From assembly GCF_010091945.1 (NCBI RefSeq), contig NZ_WVIE01000009.1, positions 1-64,000 of the forward strand: DNA of 64,000 nucleotides, read 5' to 3'. Numbering within the stretch: position 1 is the first letter of the stretch; every line of letters begins with the position of its first letter. Made by a program: the position numbers and the translations under genes. The notes below the pieces were generated by a model. It was not told the origin of the DNA. It was given only the letters and a program-made list of their open reading frames with translations, and did no database searches. This document shows, one piece after another, positions 54,759 through 64,000 of this stretch. This DNA comes from Myxacorys almedinensis A. GTDB taxonomy: Bacteria; Cyanobacteriota; Cyanobacteriia; Leptolyngbyales; Leptolyngbyaceae.

Positions 54759-56323
54759 TCGCGGGTTCTCCTATCTGCCTCAGCAGGGTAAAACGATGGG
54801 GTTTGATCGGCGAGTTGAGCGTGCCCTACGGCGGTTTTTCCTGCCATCATTAAGCCCAACTGATGCACATCAGCCGATGCCCCATCCATCATGCCGACGA
54901 TCCTACCTTCGTAAAGGACGGCAATGCGATCGCTGAGGCACAAAATCTCCTCTAGCTCTGTAGAAATGAGCAGCACGGCAGTTCCAGCATCTCGCCTAGC
55001 CACCATTTGGGCATGAACAAACTCGGTGGCGCTAATATCCAAGCCGCGCGTGGGTTGAGCCGCCAGCAACACCTGATGGTGGCGGGTTAGTTCTCTCGCA
55101 AACACCACCTTTTGGGCATTGCCACCTGATAGGTTTCCGGCGCGGGTCTGCACCGAGGGCGTACGAATCAGATACCGCTGAACGAGATCGACTGCGTATT
55201 TGCGAATCCAAGCCAGCCTCAGTAGCCCCCGCCACTGGAACGGTGGATGTTGCACATCTCTAAGAACGAGATTTTCAGCGATCGAAAACTCGGTGAGCAA
55301 CCCCATCGAGTAACGATCAGAAGGAATGTGAGCCAGGTTTCCGGTTCGCCAAAGTTCCCCCTGGCTAAATGGACGCAGCCCCGCGATCGCTTCTTCTAAC
55401 TCGCGTTGCCCATTGCCATCGACCCCAGCGATCCCCACAATTTCTCCTGGGTAAATTGCCAGATCGATCGCGCGTAATGCCAGATGCTGCCGATCGCCCA
55501 TGACAGAAAGCTGCTTCAAGATCAGCGCGGGTTCGGTCTGGGGTAATCGTTCGGGCGGATCGGTGCGGCGTTGTCTTTTGATAGTTCGCCCGACCATCAT
55601 CTGAGCTAACTCTTGCTCAGTAGTCTGCGGCACGGCAACCGTACCCACCCGTTGCCCATCGCGTAAAACGGTCACGCGATCGCACAGCGCCATGACTTCC
55701 TTGAGTTTGTGCGAGATGAAGATGATTGCCGTCCCTTGGGCAGCTAAGTGTCGCAGCGTTGCCATCAGATCTTGCGCTTCTTGGGGCGTCAAGACTGCCG
55801 TTGGCTCATCTAAGATCAGCACTCTAGCCCGACGATATAGCGCCTTGAGAATTTCGACTCGCTGCTGCTCTCCGACAGACAATTGCCAGATCCGAGCCGT
55901 GAAATCGAGGGTCAAACTGTACTGATGTGCCAGAGTTTGGAGGTGGGCGTGCAGCCGTTGGGGCGAGTCTCGCCACAGCCCTTTCGTCTGCCCCAAGATA
56001 ATGTTTTCTGCCACCGTAAACGACTCCACCAGCCTAAAGTGCTGATGCACCATGCCAATTCCTGCTGCGATCGCATCTTTGGGTGAGCGAAACCGCATCA
56101 GTTGCCCAAAGATGCGAATCTCACCCTCATCTGGTTCATACAATCCGCACAGCAGATTCATGAGTGTTGTTTTGCCTGCGCCATTCTCTCCTAAAAGAGC
56201 ATGAATCTCGCCTGCTTTAACGTCAAGCGCGATCGCTTGATTGGCAATTACCCCAGGAAACCGTTTGGTAATCCTGCCCATTTCCACAGCCGTTTGGTTA
56301 GAATCCTCGCGATCGTCAGACAT
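54755..56323 (-). CDS. nucleoside ABC transporter ATPase, double cassette
   Basis: A 522-residue fused ATPase. The first cassette is canonical: Walker A LLGENGAGKTTL, signature LSVGEQQRVE, Walker B VLILDEPTAVL. The second is degenerate, typical of this family: Walker A-like IAGVDGNGQREL lacks the GKT/S, but LSGGNAQKVVFAREL is kept, and Walker B reads QVLLAAQPTRGLD. It energises a BmpA-dependent importer. It lies 36 bases after bmpA and overlaps the first permease by four bases. Confidence 0.94.
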   Translation of the reverse strand: MSDDREDSNQTAVEMGRITKRFPGVIANQAIALDVKAGEIHALLGENGAGKTTLMNLLCGLYEPDEGEIRIFGQLMRFRSPKDAIAAGIGMVHQHFRLVESFTVAENIILGQTKGLWRDSPQRLHAHLQTLAHQYSLTLDFTARIWQLSVGEQQRVEILKALYRRARVLILDEPTAVLTPQEAQDLMATLRHLAAQGTAIIFISHKLKEVMALCDRVTVLRDGQRVGTVAVPQTTEQELAQMMVGRTIKRQRRTDPPERLPQTEPALILKQLSVMGDRQHLALRAIDLAIYPGEIVGIAGVDGNGQRELEEAIAGLRPFSQGELWRTGNLAHIPSDRYSMGLLTEFSIAENLVLRDVQHPPFQWRGLLRLAWIRKYAVDLVQRYLIRTPSVQTRAGNLSGGNAQKVVFARELTRHHQVLLAAQPTRGLDISATEFVHAQMVARRDAGTAVLLISTELEEILCLSDRIAVLYEGRIVGMMDGASADVHQLGLMMAGKTAVGHAQLADQTPSFYPAEADRRTRD

Positions 56324-56359
56324 CAGAGCTATGCCGATAGAGATGACCTGTCACCTAGA

Positions 56360-57421
56360 TTATTTAGGAACGAAAGGAACTTTCAGTTCACCAGAGGCAA
56401 TTTTGGCGCGGGTTGGCTCGAGCGTTGCCTTGGCATCGAGTTTGTCTTGAAAGGCGGGGGCAACCTCGACATCGATCACCCCATCTGCTACTCCCAACTT
56501 GTAAAACTGATTCGCAAATTTTCCGGCTTTGGTGTCGTCTAACATGCGGTTAAACAGGGGTTCCATATTCCAAATCAAGTTAGAGGCGACCACCTGCGGA
56601 CCGAGCGAAGACATATCTCCTACGTAGCTAGTCGTGTATCCGCCTTTCTCTTTCGCGGCTTCAATTTGCCCGATCGTTGGACCTTGTCCGCACCCAATCC
56701 AAAAATCGACCCCGGTTTCGGCTTGGGATAAGGCTGCTTCCTTTGCCTTGGCAACATCATCCCAGTTGCCCACGGCTGAGCTTGTTAATGTCGCATCGGG
56801 TCGCACGGTTTTGGCTCCGGCTAACATGGCTTCGCCCATCGCATGGCAAACCGGAATATCAAAGCCGTAGAGCGCTCCCAATTTTCCAGTTTTGCTGAGT
56901 TTGCCGCCAATCACACCAACCATGTATGCCCCTTCATAGAAGGGTTGGTCGTAGTCGGCGACGTTAGCGGCTACTTTATTGACACCCCCTGCCCAGGCGA
57001 AATTGACCTTGGGAAACTCTTTCGCAACTTTGAAAACGGCATCGCCATAGTTAAACGAGTGCGCCACGATCGTGGTGTATCCTGCTTCTGCATACTGGCG
57101 CAAAACCCGCTCTACGTCAGCCGGCGAGACTGATTCCGACACAGCAGTATCGATCCCTTTCGCCTTGAGTGCTTGCGTTGCTTCAACGGCTTTCTGGTTC
57201 CATGACTTATCGGTTGGCGGCCCATTAATAATTAGAGCAAACTTGGGAGCATTGGAGTTGACAGCAGCACTCGACACAGGAGAACTGCCAGTCGTTGTGG
57301 GCGTTTGCGTTGTGGGGGCTGAGTTGCAAGCAGCCAACAAAAGCGGAGCGGCAACCAACACACTTGCTAGCGATCGCTCAAGCGAAGCCAATACTTTAGA
57401 AACCATAGCCTTATTTTGCAT
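56360..57421 (-). CDS. BmpA/PnrA-type nucleoside-binding lipoprotein
   Basis: A 353-residue substrate-binding lipoprotein: signal with lipobox LLAAC (Cys32), a Ser/Thr/Pro linker, then the BMP fold (about 55-350). Landmarks include FALIINGPPTDKSWNQKAV, VAHSFNYGDAVFKVAKEFP, FAWAGGVN and GFDIPVCHAMGEAMLAG. Relatives bind purine nucleosides. It is the first gene of the operon bmpA-ATPase-permease-permease-Rieske. A second start at 57406 is possible. Confidence 0.92.
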   Translation of the reverse strand: MQNKAMVSKVLASLERSLASVLVAAPLLLAACNSAPTTQTPTTTGSSPVSSAAVNSNAPKFALIINGPPTDKSWNQKAVEATQALKAKGIDTAVSESVSPADVERVLRQYAEAGYTTIVAHSFNYGDAVFKVAKEFPKVNFAWAGGVNKVAANVADYDQPFYEGAYMVGVIGGKLSKTGKLGALYGFDIPVCHAMGEAMLAGAKTVRPDATLTSSAVGNWDDVAKAKEAALSQAETGVDFWIGCGQGPTIGQIEAAKEKGGYTTSYVGDMSSLGPQVVASNLIWNMEPLFNRMLDDTKAGKFANQFYKLGVADGVIDVEVAPAFQDKLDAKATLEPTRAKIASGELKVPFVPK

Positions 57422-57639
57422 AACTGCTTCAAAGCTAAGAAATAGCCGAAAAAGAATAGTCTATTATTCCCTTCTTCGATTTCAAAGTAAAGGTGTGACG
57501 ACCTCTTTTGATGGATATTGCTGAAGTTTTGCGCTTTAGCTGCGGCTCACCCTCACCCTCAAGGAAACTGGCAACGTCTTCAAGCCAAGCCTCAAGTCAC
57601 AGATTTATAGAGAAGCTCAGGTCTTGAACGATTCCCGAT

Positions 57640-58317
57640 CTAGCTTTCGTAAGGACTGCCCAACCGATCGACAAATACATTAGCGCTAAACGGTAAGCGA
57701 CCGGGATTTTTTCGAGGTTCTGCGGCATAACCCACTGGAACCAGCACCGCGATCGCAAGATTGGGGTCGGTGCCTGCACCAATCACTGCTTTCACGTTGT
57801 CTTCAATCCAGCCATTCATAAAACAGGTCGATAGCCCCAAGCTTTCGGCGGCTAATACTAAATTTGTCGCGGCGATCATGGCGTCTTTAATCGCGTATTC
57901 TCGCCGTTTATCGCCCAACTGCTCTTGAAACCCAGGAATTGCAGTTTTGAAATAGCTGACTGTTCCTTCTGTCCAGGCTCCGCTTGCTTGCCCTGCCTCT
58001 AAGATTGGGGTCAAGTCGCCATCGCCTGCCATTGCATCTGCCGCAAACACAAACGTAACAGGGGCTTGGGTAATTTGGGCTTGGTTCCAGGCGGCGTCAG
58101 CTAGGGCAGTCCGTTGAGCATCGTCTTGGACTAAAACAATTCGCCACGATTGTGTATTAAAGCTACTGGGCGCGGCAACCGTGAGTTCTACCAGTTGGCG
58201 GAGTAGCTCAGGCGCGATCGCATCGGGCTTAAAGGTTTTGATCGATCGTCGTTGAAGAATCGCGCTAGGAACGTCTAGAGGCTGAGTTTGGGGGGTGCGC
58301 TCTTGGCTCACGGTCAT
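57640..58317 (-). CDS. nitroreductase family protein (FMN)
   Basis: A 225-residue flavoprotein of the NfsB-like group. Visible motifs are RRSIKTFKPDAI for FMN phosphate binding, APSSFNTQSWRIVLV, NLVLAAESLGLSTCFM and VPVGYAAE. It reduces quinones or nitro compounds with NAD(P)H in the cytosol. The start ATG 58317 has AGGAG seven bases upstream. It is just upstream of the bmp operon on the same strand, with over 200 bases between, so it is probably a separate unit. Confidence 0.92.
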   Translation of the reverse strand: MTVSQERTPQTQPLDVPSAILQRRSIKTFKPDAIAPELLRQLVELTVAAPSSFNTQSWRIVLVQDDAQRTALADAAWNQAQITQAPVTFVFAADAMAGDGDLTPILEAGQASGAWTEGTVSYFKTAIPGFQEQLGDKRREYAIKDAMIAATNLVLAAESLGLSTCFMNGWIEDNVKAVIGAGTDPNLAIAVLVPVGYAAEPRKNPGRLPFSANVFVDRLGSPYES

Positions 58318-58515
58318 AGAGGACTCCTAATCGCTGTAGGGTAGAGTCTGAGCAAGATACCACCATTGGCTGCTCAGGTTTTAACATTTCGATAATCTTA
58401 AACACGCAAACTATACCATGATTGAATTAAGAAACTTCTCGAAAAAGAGTAGGTAAGCTTTTTTGTGCTCTGGTACTCAACCATTGGACATGAGAACTCA
58501 ATCCCCAAACTCAAT

Positions 58516-58542
58516 AAAAAGCCCCCTGCACGAGGAGGCTTT
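58516..58542 (-). terminator. intrinsic terminator after the repeat membrane protein
   Basis: On the minus strand AAAGCCTCCT (complement of 58533-58542) pairs with AGGGGGCTTT (complement of 58518-58527), one mismatch, six-base loop, followed by TTATTG. It lies 29 bases after the stop. Confidence 0.8.
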
Positions 58543-58570
58543 AGAGGGTAACTAGAGGAATCAAAACAGC

Positions 58571-61500
58571 TTAACCAACGGCAAGCGCCCCAGCGAGGGC
58601 AGCGGCTCCGGCTGAAACGATCGCAGTACCAAACAGCCACCACGCGGCTGATGCAGCGGCTTTCCGCGTCTCCTCAGCCTGCTTCATCGCCTGCCGCTTG
58701 ACCTCTTCAAGGCGACGCTGGGCATCTTCCTGCATCCGCTCTGCACGGCGCAGGACGTTATTTCGGGCATTTTCAACCTGGTCGATAATGCGATTGGCTT
58801 GGGCTTCAGAAACGTCGTCGCGGGAGGACATCACGGCTACTAACGTATCTCGGTTGAAACTGCCTAAGCGATCGCGCATGGCATCAAACCCCGCTTGGGG
58901 ATCGTGAAACATCGTGCGAACGTCGTTGCTGATGCCTTCATAGTTTAATTCCGGACGCTCTAACCCATTTAGGTAGAGGCGAATGCGTTCAAAGATACCA
59001 TCCACGATAGATTGAAGCCGATCTTGAATGGCATGAACTTGAGCCATAAACTGGTCGCGCACCGATAGCACTTGATCCACCACTCGCGCTGCCTCATCTT
59101 CGGTCATGTCTTCGCGCTGAGCCAACAGGGCGATCAGAGTAGAGCGATCCACATGAGATAAGCGATCGCTAAGATTGCCAAATCCGGCACGGGGGTCTCG
59201 GAGCAACAGTTGCAAGTCGCGCTGGATGCCATCGGGATTGAGTTCTTCTTTGTCGGTGTTGCGGAGATAGCTATCTAAAGCAGATTGGAAGTTTTCGACT
59301 CGGCGCTGAGTCCGCGCTGCCAAGCGACGGGGCGATCGCACCAGACGGCGAATCGAATGTTGCACATCGTCAATAATGCGGTTGACCTGCTCTTCAGAGA
59401 GGTCTTGGCGCTGTGCCAAAAGCTGCACCAAGGTTTCGCGATCCATCTGTGACAAGCGAGACCGGAAGCGATACATGCCTGCTTTCGGGTCATTGAGCAA
59501 CACATTCAGATCACGCTGGATGCCATCGGGATCGAGTTCATCTCTGTGGGTGTTGCGGAGATAGTCTGCGATCGCGCTGGTGACCTGATCCACCTGATCT
59601 TTGGCTTTGCTCACTGCTCGTTGTGGCGCATGCAGAATGCTATCGCGCACATCTTCTAGCTGGCTGACAATGCGATCGGCTTCTTCGGGCGTCATGTCTT
59701 GCCGTTGACTGAGAAGTTGCACAAACGTATCGTGATCGAACTGGCTCAACCGACCGCGCAAAGCAGAGGCACCGGCTTGAGGGTCATCCAGCAGGGTTCT
59801 AAAGTCGCGCTTGATGCCGTCGGGGTCAAGTTCACCTTTGTGCGTGTTTCTCAGATAGGACTCAACGCGAATCCTCAGAGCTTCAGCTTCAGAGCGCACC
59901 CGATCCTGGGTTTCTTTGGCAGAATTGAGGATGCGATCGCGGCTATGCTCAAAGCGGGAAATAATCTGATCGGCTTCATCCTGAGAAAGATCCTGCCGTT
60001 GCGACAAAAACTGCACCAACGTATCGCGATCAAAGGATCTCAGGCGAGACGAAAGCGCTTCGTAACCTGCGTCGGGGTCTTCTAGCAGCAGCGACACTTC
60101 TCGCTCGATATCATCGGGATTGAGTTGATCTTTGCCGGTTGAGCGGAGATAATTTTCTACTCTCGATCGCAGATCTTGCGATCGCTCCTGTTCATCTGCC
60201 ACACTTACCGAACCGAGAACACTAGTACGAATCGACTCAAGCTGATCGGCAATATCTGAGACTCGCGCCGCAGAAAGATCGCCCCGTTGAGTCAACAGGC
60301 GCACAAAATCAGACCGATTCAAGCGTTCCAATTCTCGCCGTACCGCCGCCGGATCGGCTTCGGGATCATACAACGCTTCGCGGAACTCGGTGTTGAGGGT
60401 TTCGCGGTTGAGATGCCAAGAATAGGTGTTGAGCAAATAGTTTTCGACATCCGAGCGAATCGGGCTAAAACCAGACGACGCACGGCTAGTTACCTCCTTT
60501 GCACCGCTCGTCAGCTTATCTTTTGCGCCTTGGAGTTGTCCTAAAATCTTCTCAACATCTAGATCAGAGAGATCAGCACGTCCTACAACGCTGCCCATCA
60601 AGGTAGACATGCCCATCTGCACAGCGCGATCGAGGAGGCTGCCTTGCTGTTCTTTCTGAGGGCGTTGTGCCATGGAGGAAATCGCAGACATCTGGTCACG
60701 CATCGCTGTTGACTGGTTTTGCTGCGTCCCCTGCATCATCTGCCCCTGCCGCCGGACTTCCTCAGCCAGTTGATCAATGCGACGGTTTAGCTCGTTTGTA
60801 TCAACTTGTCCCGATTGAACGGTTTGAAGATATTCCGTCAAGCCTTGAGTTGGGTCTTTGCGCTGGAGTCGTCCTAGGGTGTCGTTCCAAACGGCTTCAA
60901 GCTGATCGATCAACCGCTGGGATTCTTGTCTCGATAAATCTGTGCGACTGCTAACCAGGTTAACAAACGTGTTGCGATCGATATGTCTCAACCGATCAAC
61001 CACATCTGCTGGAGATCCGGCTCCGACAATATTTTGCAGTTCTGGATCATTGACCAGACCTTCCAATTCGCGGCGAATCCGCGACATGTCGAGTTGGGCA
61101 GGTCGCACCCGATCGAGATAGTCTTCGAGCGACTCCCGAATGCTGCCAGGGTCGATCGCAGAGCCGAGTTCACGACGAACTGCTGCCGCCGCCGCTTCTG
61201 CGGTAGAGACAACTTGCTGATTGACTGCCTTTGCTCCCATGGCGGCTCCCACAGTGCCAACCAATGCCTGAAACCCGGAGGTAGCAGAGTTAACCAATGA
61301 GCCGATCAGGGAGCCAACGGTGCTAGAACTGACCCAAACCAGCAGCGAAAAGTAGGTCGCCCAAATTACAAGACCTACGATCGCGCCCAAGCCAATGCTA
61401 TTGATGAGGCTAAGTCTCACCGCAAGCAGGCACGCCAGAAAGATCGCGATCGTAACGGTAACTAGCGTCCAGATTCCGACTGCCAGCCCCACCTTGCGAA

Positions 61501-61771
61501 TCGTGCCACCTGCGCTGCCAGAGCTACTACTGTGATGATGCTCAGAATCATTACTGTCCATGCGACCGAGAACAGAAATGCCAGTTGCAACAGAAAGGTT
61601 TGTTAATACTAATTGGAATGCAAATGCTAATACTACCCCTGCGATAAGAGCCACAAAAAACTGGGGACCTGAAAACACTAACGCAGCATCTTCAGGTCGA
61701 GCGACCCCTCTATTAATAGGGATTTGAGCCATTTGGCTCCATTCCCACGACATATTTGCCAATTGAATCAT
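58571..61771 (-). CDS. large membrane protein with seven ~80-residue helical repeats
   Basis: A 1066-residue protein, no known function. Membrane helices occur at about 26-50, 100-122 and 125-150 and a last hairpin at the C-terminus (AASAAWWLFGTAIVSAGAAA). Between them are seven copies of a unit starting near ..YLRNT..-(E/D)-L-(D/N)-P-(D/E)-G-I, continuing LL-x-DP-x-AG and (D/N)-R-(D/E)-T-(L/F)-V-x-(L/F)-L-(S/A)-(Q/S)-R-x-D-(L/M)-(S/T), and ending I-(I/V)-x-(Q/D)-(L/V/F)-E. They are spaced about 100 residues apart by basic coiled linkers. The start ATG 61771 has GAGGG nine bases upstream; a GTG at 61804 is possible. The repeats are nearly identical in the middle (copies 3-6) and more diverged outward. 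A scaffold role in the inner membrane is a guess. Confidence 0.75.
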   Translation of the reverse strand: MIQLANMSWEWSQMAQIPINRGVARPEDAALVFSGPQFFVALIAGVVLAFAFQLVLTNLSVATGISVLGRMDSNDSEHHHSSSSGSAGGTIRKVGLAVGIWTLVTVTIAIFLACLLAVRLSLINSIGLGAIVGLVIWATYFSLLVWVSSSTVGSLIGSLVNSATSGFQALVGTVGAAMGAKAVNQQVVSTAEAAAAAVRRELGSAIDPGSIRESLEDYLDRVRPAQLDMSRIRRELEGLVNDPELQNIVGAGSPADVVDRLRHIDRNTFVNLVSSRTDLSRQESQRLIDQLEAVWNDTLGRLQRKDPTQGLTEYLQTVQSGQVDTNELNRRIDQLAEEVRRQGQMMQGTQQNQSTAMRDQMSAISSMAQRPQKEQQGSLLDRAVQMGMSTLMGSVVGRADLSDLDVEKILGQLQGAKDKLTSGAKEVTSRASSGFSPIRSDVENYLLNTYSWHLNRETLNTEFREALYDPEADPAAVRRELERLNRSDFVRLLTQRGDLSAARVSDIADQLESIRTSVLGSVSVADEQERSQDLRSRVENYLRSTGKDQLNPDDIEREVSLLLEDPDAGYEALSSRLRSFDRDTLVQFLSQRQDLSQDEADQIISRFEHSRDRILNSAKETQDRVRSEAEALRIRVESYLRNTHKGELDPDGIKRDFRTLLDDPQAGASALRGRLSQFDHDTFVQLLSQRQDMTPEEADRIVSQLEDVRDSILHAPQRAVSKAKDQVDQVTSAIADYLRNTHRDELDPDGIQRDLNVLLNDPKAGMYRFRSRLSQMDRETLVQLLAQRQDLSEEQVNRIIDDVQHSIRRLVRSPRRLAARTQRRVENFQSALDSYLRNTDKEELNPDGIQRDLQLLLRDPRAGFGNLSDRLSHVDRSTLIALLAQREDMTEDEAARVVDQVLSVRDQFMAQVHAIQDRLQSIVDGIFERIRLYLNGLERPELNYEGISNDVRTMFHDPQAGFDAMRDRLGSFNRDTLVAVMSSRDDVSEAQANRIIDQVENARNNVLRRAERMQEDAQRRLEEVKRQAMKQAEETRKAAASAAWWLFGTAIVSAGAAALAGALAVG

Positions 61772-62149
61772 AGAATTTCCCTCATTAGACTCTGCCCGAC
61801 GCACATTGATGCGTCAGTGAGACTGCAACTTTGAACAATCTTTGTACCTAGAATCGTTGAGTTAGGGGGCTGAAATCATCGGTCATAGGAGATAGGAATT
61901 GCTCTACTAAAAGGAAGAGTAGCGAAGCAAATTTTGCCGTACGCCAACGGTTTTAGAATGAAGAGGAGGCAATAGACAGCGACTGAAACGATGGCTCTAT
62001 AGTGCTCCAAACCACTTGAAACGCGCCTGAAATCTCCAGCGTGTGTAGCTTACAATACTAATTTAAGGCAATAAATTTCCCTGATTCTACTGAGGTTTAT
62101 AGAAAATTTGTTCCATACGGTCTAGTCTTTTCGCTGCCAGTGATCACGT

Positions 62150-62194
62150 AGCGATCGCATCCACAGTATCCTATCGTCCTGTGATGCGATCGCT
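62150..62194. repeat. 16-17-bp inverted repeat built on two HIP1 octamers
   Basis: AGCGATCGCATCCACAG (62150-62166) and CTGTGATGCGATCGCT (62179-62194) are inverted copies with a single-base bulge and a 12-base loop. There is no T-run on either side, so it is not an obvious terminator. Confidence 0.75.
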
Positions 62195-62250
62195 CGTGCC
62201 CCAGGTGGAGAGACGAATTTCTAACCCGCTGGTGTCGTTCTCAGCGACTA

Positions 62251-62287
62251 TTTGATTAAAGTTGATTTGATTAAAGTTGATTAAAGT
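62251..62287 (+). repeat. 15-base tandem repeat (TTTGATTAAAGTTGA)
   Basis: Two perfect copies (62251-62265 and 62266-62280) followed by a partial third (TTAAAGT). Confidence 0.85.
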
Positions 62288-62499
62288 GCGCGATCGCGGC
62301 TCCATTTCCCGATCGCGCTTCTTCTGGCAAATACGACTATCTCTGAAGCAGCGTGTTATCAACGCAGATAAAGCCACAATGTTGTTTCTCTAGATTTTTT
62401 TGTGTATGGCAAGAAACATAAGCATCATTTCGCCCCAGACTCCATACCCCACACTCCTTTCTCCGATACACTGAAGAACGTGGGTTTAGGGCATTTTTC

Positions 62500-64000
62500 A
62501 TGACTGCTTCTCAAGTGGCGACAGAGTTTGACGTAATCGTAATCGGGTCTGGCATTGGCGGCTTGGTCACAGCCACCCAACTGGCAGCAAAAGGAGCCAG
62601 TGTCTTGGTATTGGAGCGCTACCTGATTCCGGGCGGCAGTTCAGGATATTTCGATCGGTCTGGCTATCGCTTTGATGTGGGCGCATCAATGATTTTTGGC
62701 TTTGGCGATCGCGGCACCACCAACCTCCTCACTCGCGCCTTAGATGCGGTCAATGTTAGCATCGACACAATTCCCGATCCGGTGCAGATTCACTATCACT
62801 TACCCAATGGTTTGGATCTGCAAGTCCATCGCGATTATGAAAAGTTTTTAAACGAACTAATTGAAAAATTTCCTCACGAAGCGAAAGGCGTTCGGCAATT
62901 CTACGATGAATGCTGGAAAGTATTTAACTGCCTCAACGTGATGGATCTGCTATCGCTCGAAGAACCGCGCTACCTGACGCGGGTTTTCTTTCAGCATCCC
63001 TTCGCCTGTTTAGGACTGGTGAAATACCTGCCTCAAAACGCAGGTGACATTGCCAGACGCTACATCCGCGATCGGCAATTGCTTCAGTTCATCGATATGG
63101 AGTGCTATTGCTGGTCAGTGGTTCCCGCCGATCGCACCCCGATGATTAATGCTGGGATGGTATTTAGCGATCGCCACTATGGAGGCATCAACTACCCCAA
63201 AGGCGGTGTCGGACAAATCGCCCAAACACTCGCCGAAGGATTGGAAAAAGCAGGCAGTCAGATTCAATACAAAGCACGGGTAACGGAGATTCTCACAGAG
63301 CACGGCAAAGCGGTTGGCGTCAAGCTGGCGTCTGGAGAAACCTATCGGGCAAAGCGAATTGTGTCGAATGCGACGCGATGGGACACGTTTGAGAAATTGT
63401 TGCCGCGCGATCGCCTCCCCAACTCAGAGAAGAAGTGGCAGCAGCGATACCAACAATCTCCCAGCTTTTTGAGCTTGCATTTAGGTGTCAAAGCAGACGC
63501 TTTGCCGTTGGGCACAGAATGCCATCATATTTTGCTCGAAGATTGGGACAACATGGAATCTGAGCAAGGCACAATTTTTGTCTCAATCCCAACGCTGCTT
63601 GATCCGAGTTTGGCTCCCCAAGGGCATCACATTATTCACACCTTTACCCCAAGCTGGATCAGCGAATGGCAAAATTTGACCTCCAGCGAATATGAAGCCA
63701 AAAAAGAACAGGCAGCCCATCGACTAATCGATCGCTTGTCTCAACTCTTTCCGAACCTCGATCAAGCCCTAGATTTTCAAGAAGTTGGCACACCGAGAAC
63801 CCATCGTCGGTTTTTAGGGCGCGACAACGGCACCTATGGGCCGATTCCCTCTCGCAAGCTGCTTGGGTTGTTAGGAATGCCGTTTAATCGCACCGCCGTT
63901 CCAAACTTGTACTGTGTGGGAGATAGCACCTTCCCCGGACAAGGATTAAATGCGGTGGCGTTTTCTGGGTTTGCCTGCGCCCATCGCGTCGCTGTGGATT
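62500..64000 (+). CDS. crtH: carotenoid isomerase CrtH/CRTISO (partial, runs off the end)
   Basis: Five hundred codons are open to the window edge with no stop. FAD-dependent isomerase that converts poly-cis lycopene (prolycopene) to all-trans. It has an N-terminal dinucleotide motif [19 protein letters not shown] near residue 13, then [29 protein letters not shown]. Late motifs [12 protein letters not shown] and [19 protein letters not shown], which contact FAD, are also present. Family members are about 500 residues, so only a few C-terminal residues are missing. It complements crtE in carotenoid synthesis but lies 48 kb away. Confidence 0.95.
   Translation, partial: MTASQVATEFDVIVIGSGIGGLVTATQLAAKGASVLVLERYLIPGGSSGYFDRSGYRFDVGASMIFGFGDRGTTNLLTRALDAVNVSIDTIPDPVQIHYHLPNGLDLQVHRDYEKFLNELIEKFPHEAKGVRQFYDECWKVFNCLNVMDLLSLEEPRYLTRVFFQHPFACLGLVKYLPQNAGDIARRYIRDRQLLQFIDMECYCWSVVPADRTPMINAGMVFSDRHYGGINYPKGGVGQIAQTLAEGLEKAGSQIQYKARVTEILTEHGKAVGVKLASGETYRAKRIVSNATRWDTFEKLLPRDRLPNSEKKWQQRYQQSPSFLSLHLGVKADALPLGTECHHILLEDWDNMESEQGTIFVSIPTLLDPSLAPQGHHIIHTFTPSWISEWQNLTSSEYEAKKEQAAHRLIDRLSQLFPNLDQALDFQEVGTPRTHRRFLGRDNGTYGPIPSRKLLGLLGMPFNRTAVPNLYCVGDSTFPGQGLNAVAFSGFACAHRVAVD

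Larger units (their letters stand above)
51625..57421 (-). other. five-gene operon: nucleoside importer plus Rieske oxygenase
   Basis: All five genes run leftward with spacings of 36 bases, a 4-base overlap, 34 bases and 19 bases, so one transcript is likely. The leader 57422-57639 carries no purine riboswitch I can recognise. Confidence 0.8.
61772..62499. other. divergent intergenic region, repeat protein / crtH
   Basis: About 730 bases without a gene. It holds an inverted repeat made of two HIP1 sites (62150-62194), a 15-base tandem repeat (62251-62287), and the promoters of both flanking genes, which I could not place. Frames inside it have no recognisable product. Confidence 0.55.

Noticed and set aside
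57422-57639. Possible purine riboswitch upstream of bmpA
   Set aside because: The conserved purine aptamer core and loop sequences are not visible on the minus strand.

Overview
The window is cyanobacterial chromosome. The evidence is the very frequent HIP1 octamer (GCGATCGC), the 5' end of a 16S rRNA gene at the left edge, and cyanobacterial housekeeping genes: ycf54, crtE, crtH (carotenoid isomerase), an SLH/OprB porin, the rbp-rpsU pair and an ArgZ/AgrE arginine dihydrolase. The mix of large multi-domain kinases and a PEP-CTERM protein suggests a larger-genome, probably filamentous lineage (Leptolyngbya-like), but the species cannot be read from the sequence.

Layout. 1-6.3 kb: 16S start (minus) and its leader, a small response regulator coupled to malQ, then argZ and an M23 murein hydrolase, both on the minus strand. 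6.7-11.8 kb: a 1718-residue hybrid histidine kinase with two complete kinase-receiver modules. 11.9-18.9 kb: an OB-like lipoprotein, folD-crtE-DUF212, a SPOR-like protein, the pdxJ-ycf54 pair and a porin. 19-31 kb: an internally shortened antiporter-USP protein with a DUF190 PII-like partner, a PAP/fibrillin-like protein, a bilin-GAF histidine kinase, a DUF4168 protein, a small TIR-bounded element, an alpha/beta hydrolase lacking its nucleophile, a PEP-CTERM DUF4114 protein and a K+ channel.

31.4-36.7 kb is the most unusual segment. It looks like a complete plasmid-type replication module inside otherwise chromosomal sequence. It has a CyRepA1-like DUF3854/helicase protein (minus) and a possible winged-helix initiator (plus), diverging from a 983-bp gap. 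The gap holds seven co-oriented 15-bp iterons (MCGC-N4-GTTACAG), a long inverted repeat, a 22-bp direct repeat, and an intrinsic terminator pointing away from rep with no gene in front of it, which suggests a countertranscript RNA.

36.7-46 kb: rpsU and rbp separated by an attenuator-like hairpin, membrane and pentapeptide proteins, a phosphodiester glycosidase, an esterase, DinB-YbaK, cobH, cobL and bioA. 46-51.5 kb: an 1826-residue Ser/Thr kinase-ATPase-GAF-histidine kinase. 51.6-57.4 kb: a compact five-gene minus-strand operon, BmpA-type nucleoside importer plus a Rieske oxygenase. 57.6-64 kb: a nitroreductase, a seven-repeat membrane protein and the 5' part of crtH, which runs off the end.

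Functional groupings supported by gene order: isoprenoid/carotenoid (crtE, crtH), tetrapyrrole/cofactor (ycf54, pdxJ, cobH, cobL, bioA, folD), sensing (three large kinases) and import of a purine-like substrate with possible oxidation (bmp operon plus Rieske). No tRNA, CRISPR array, transposase or riboswitch was recognised.
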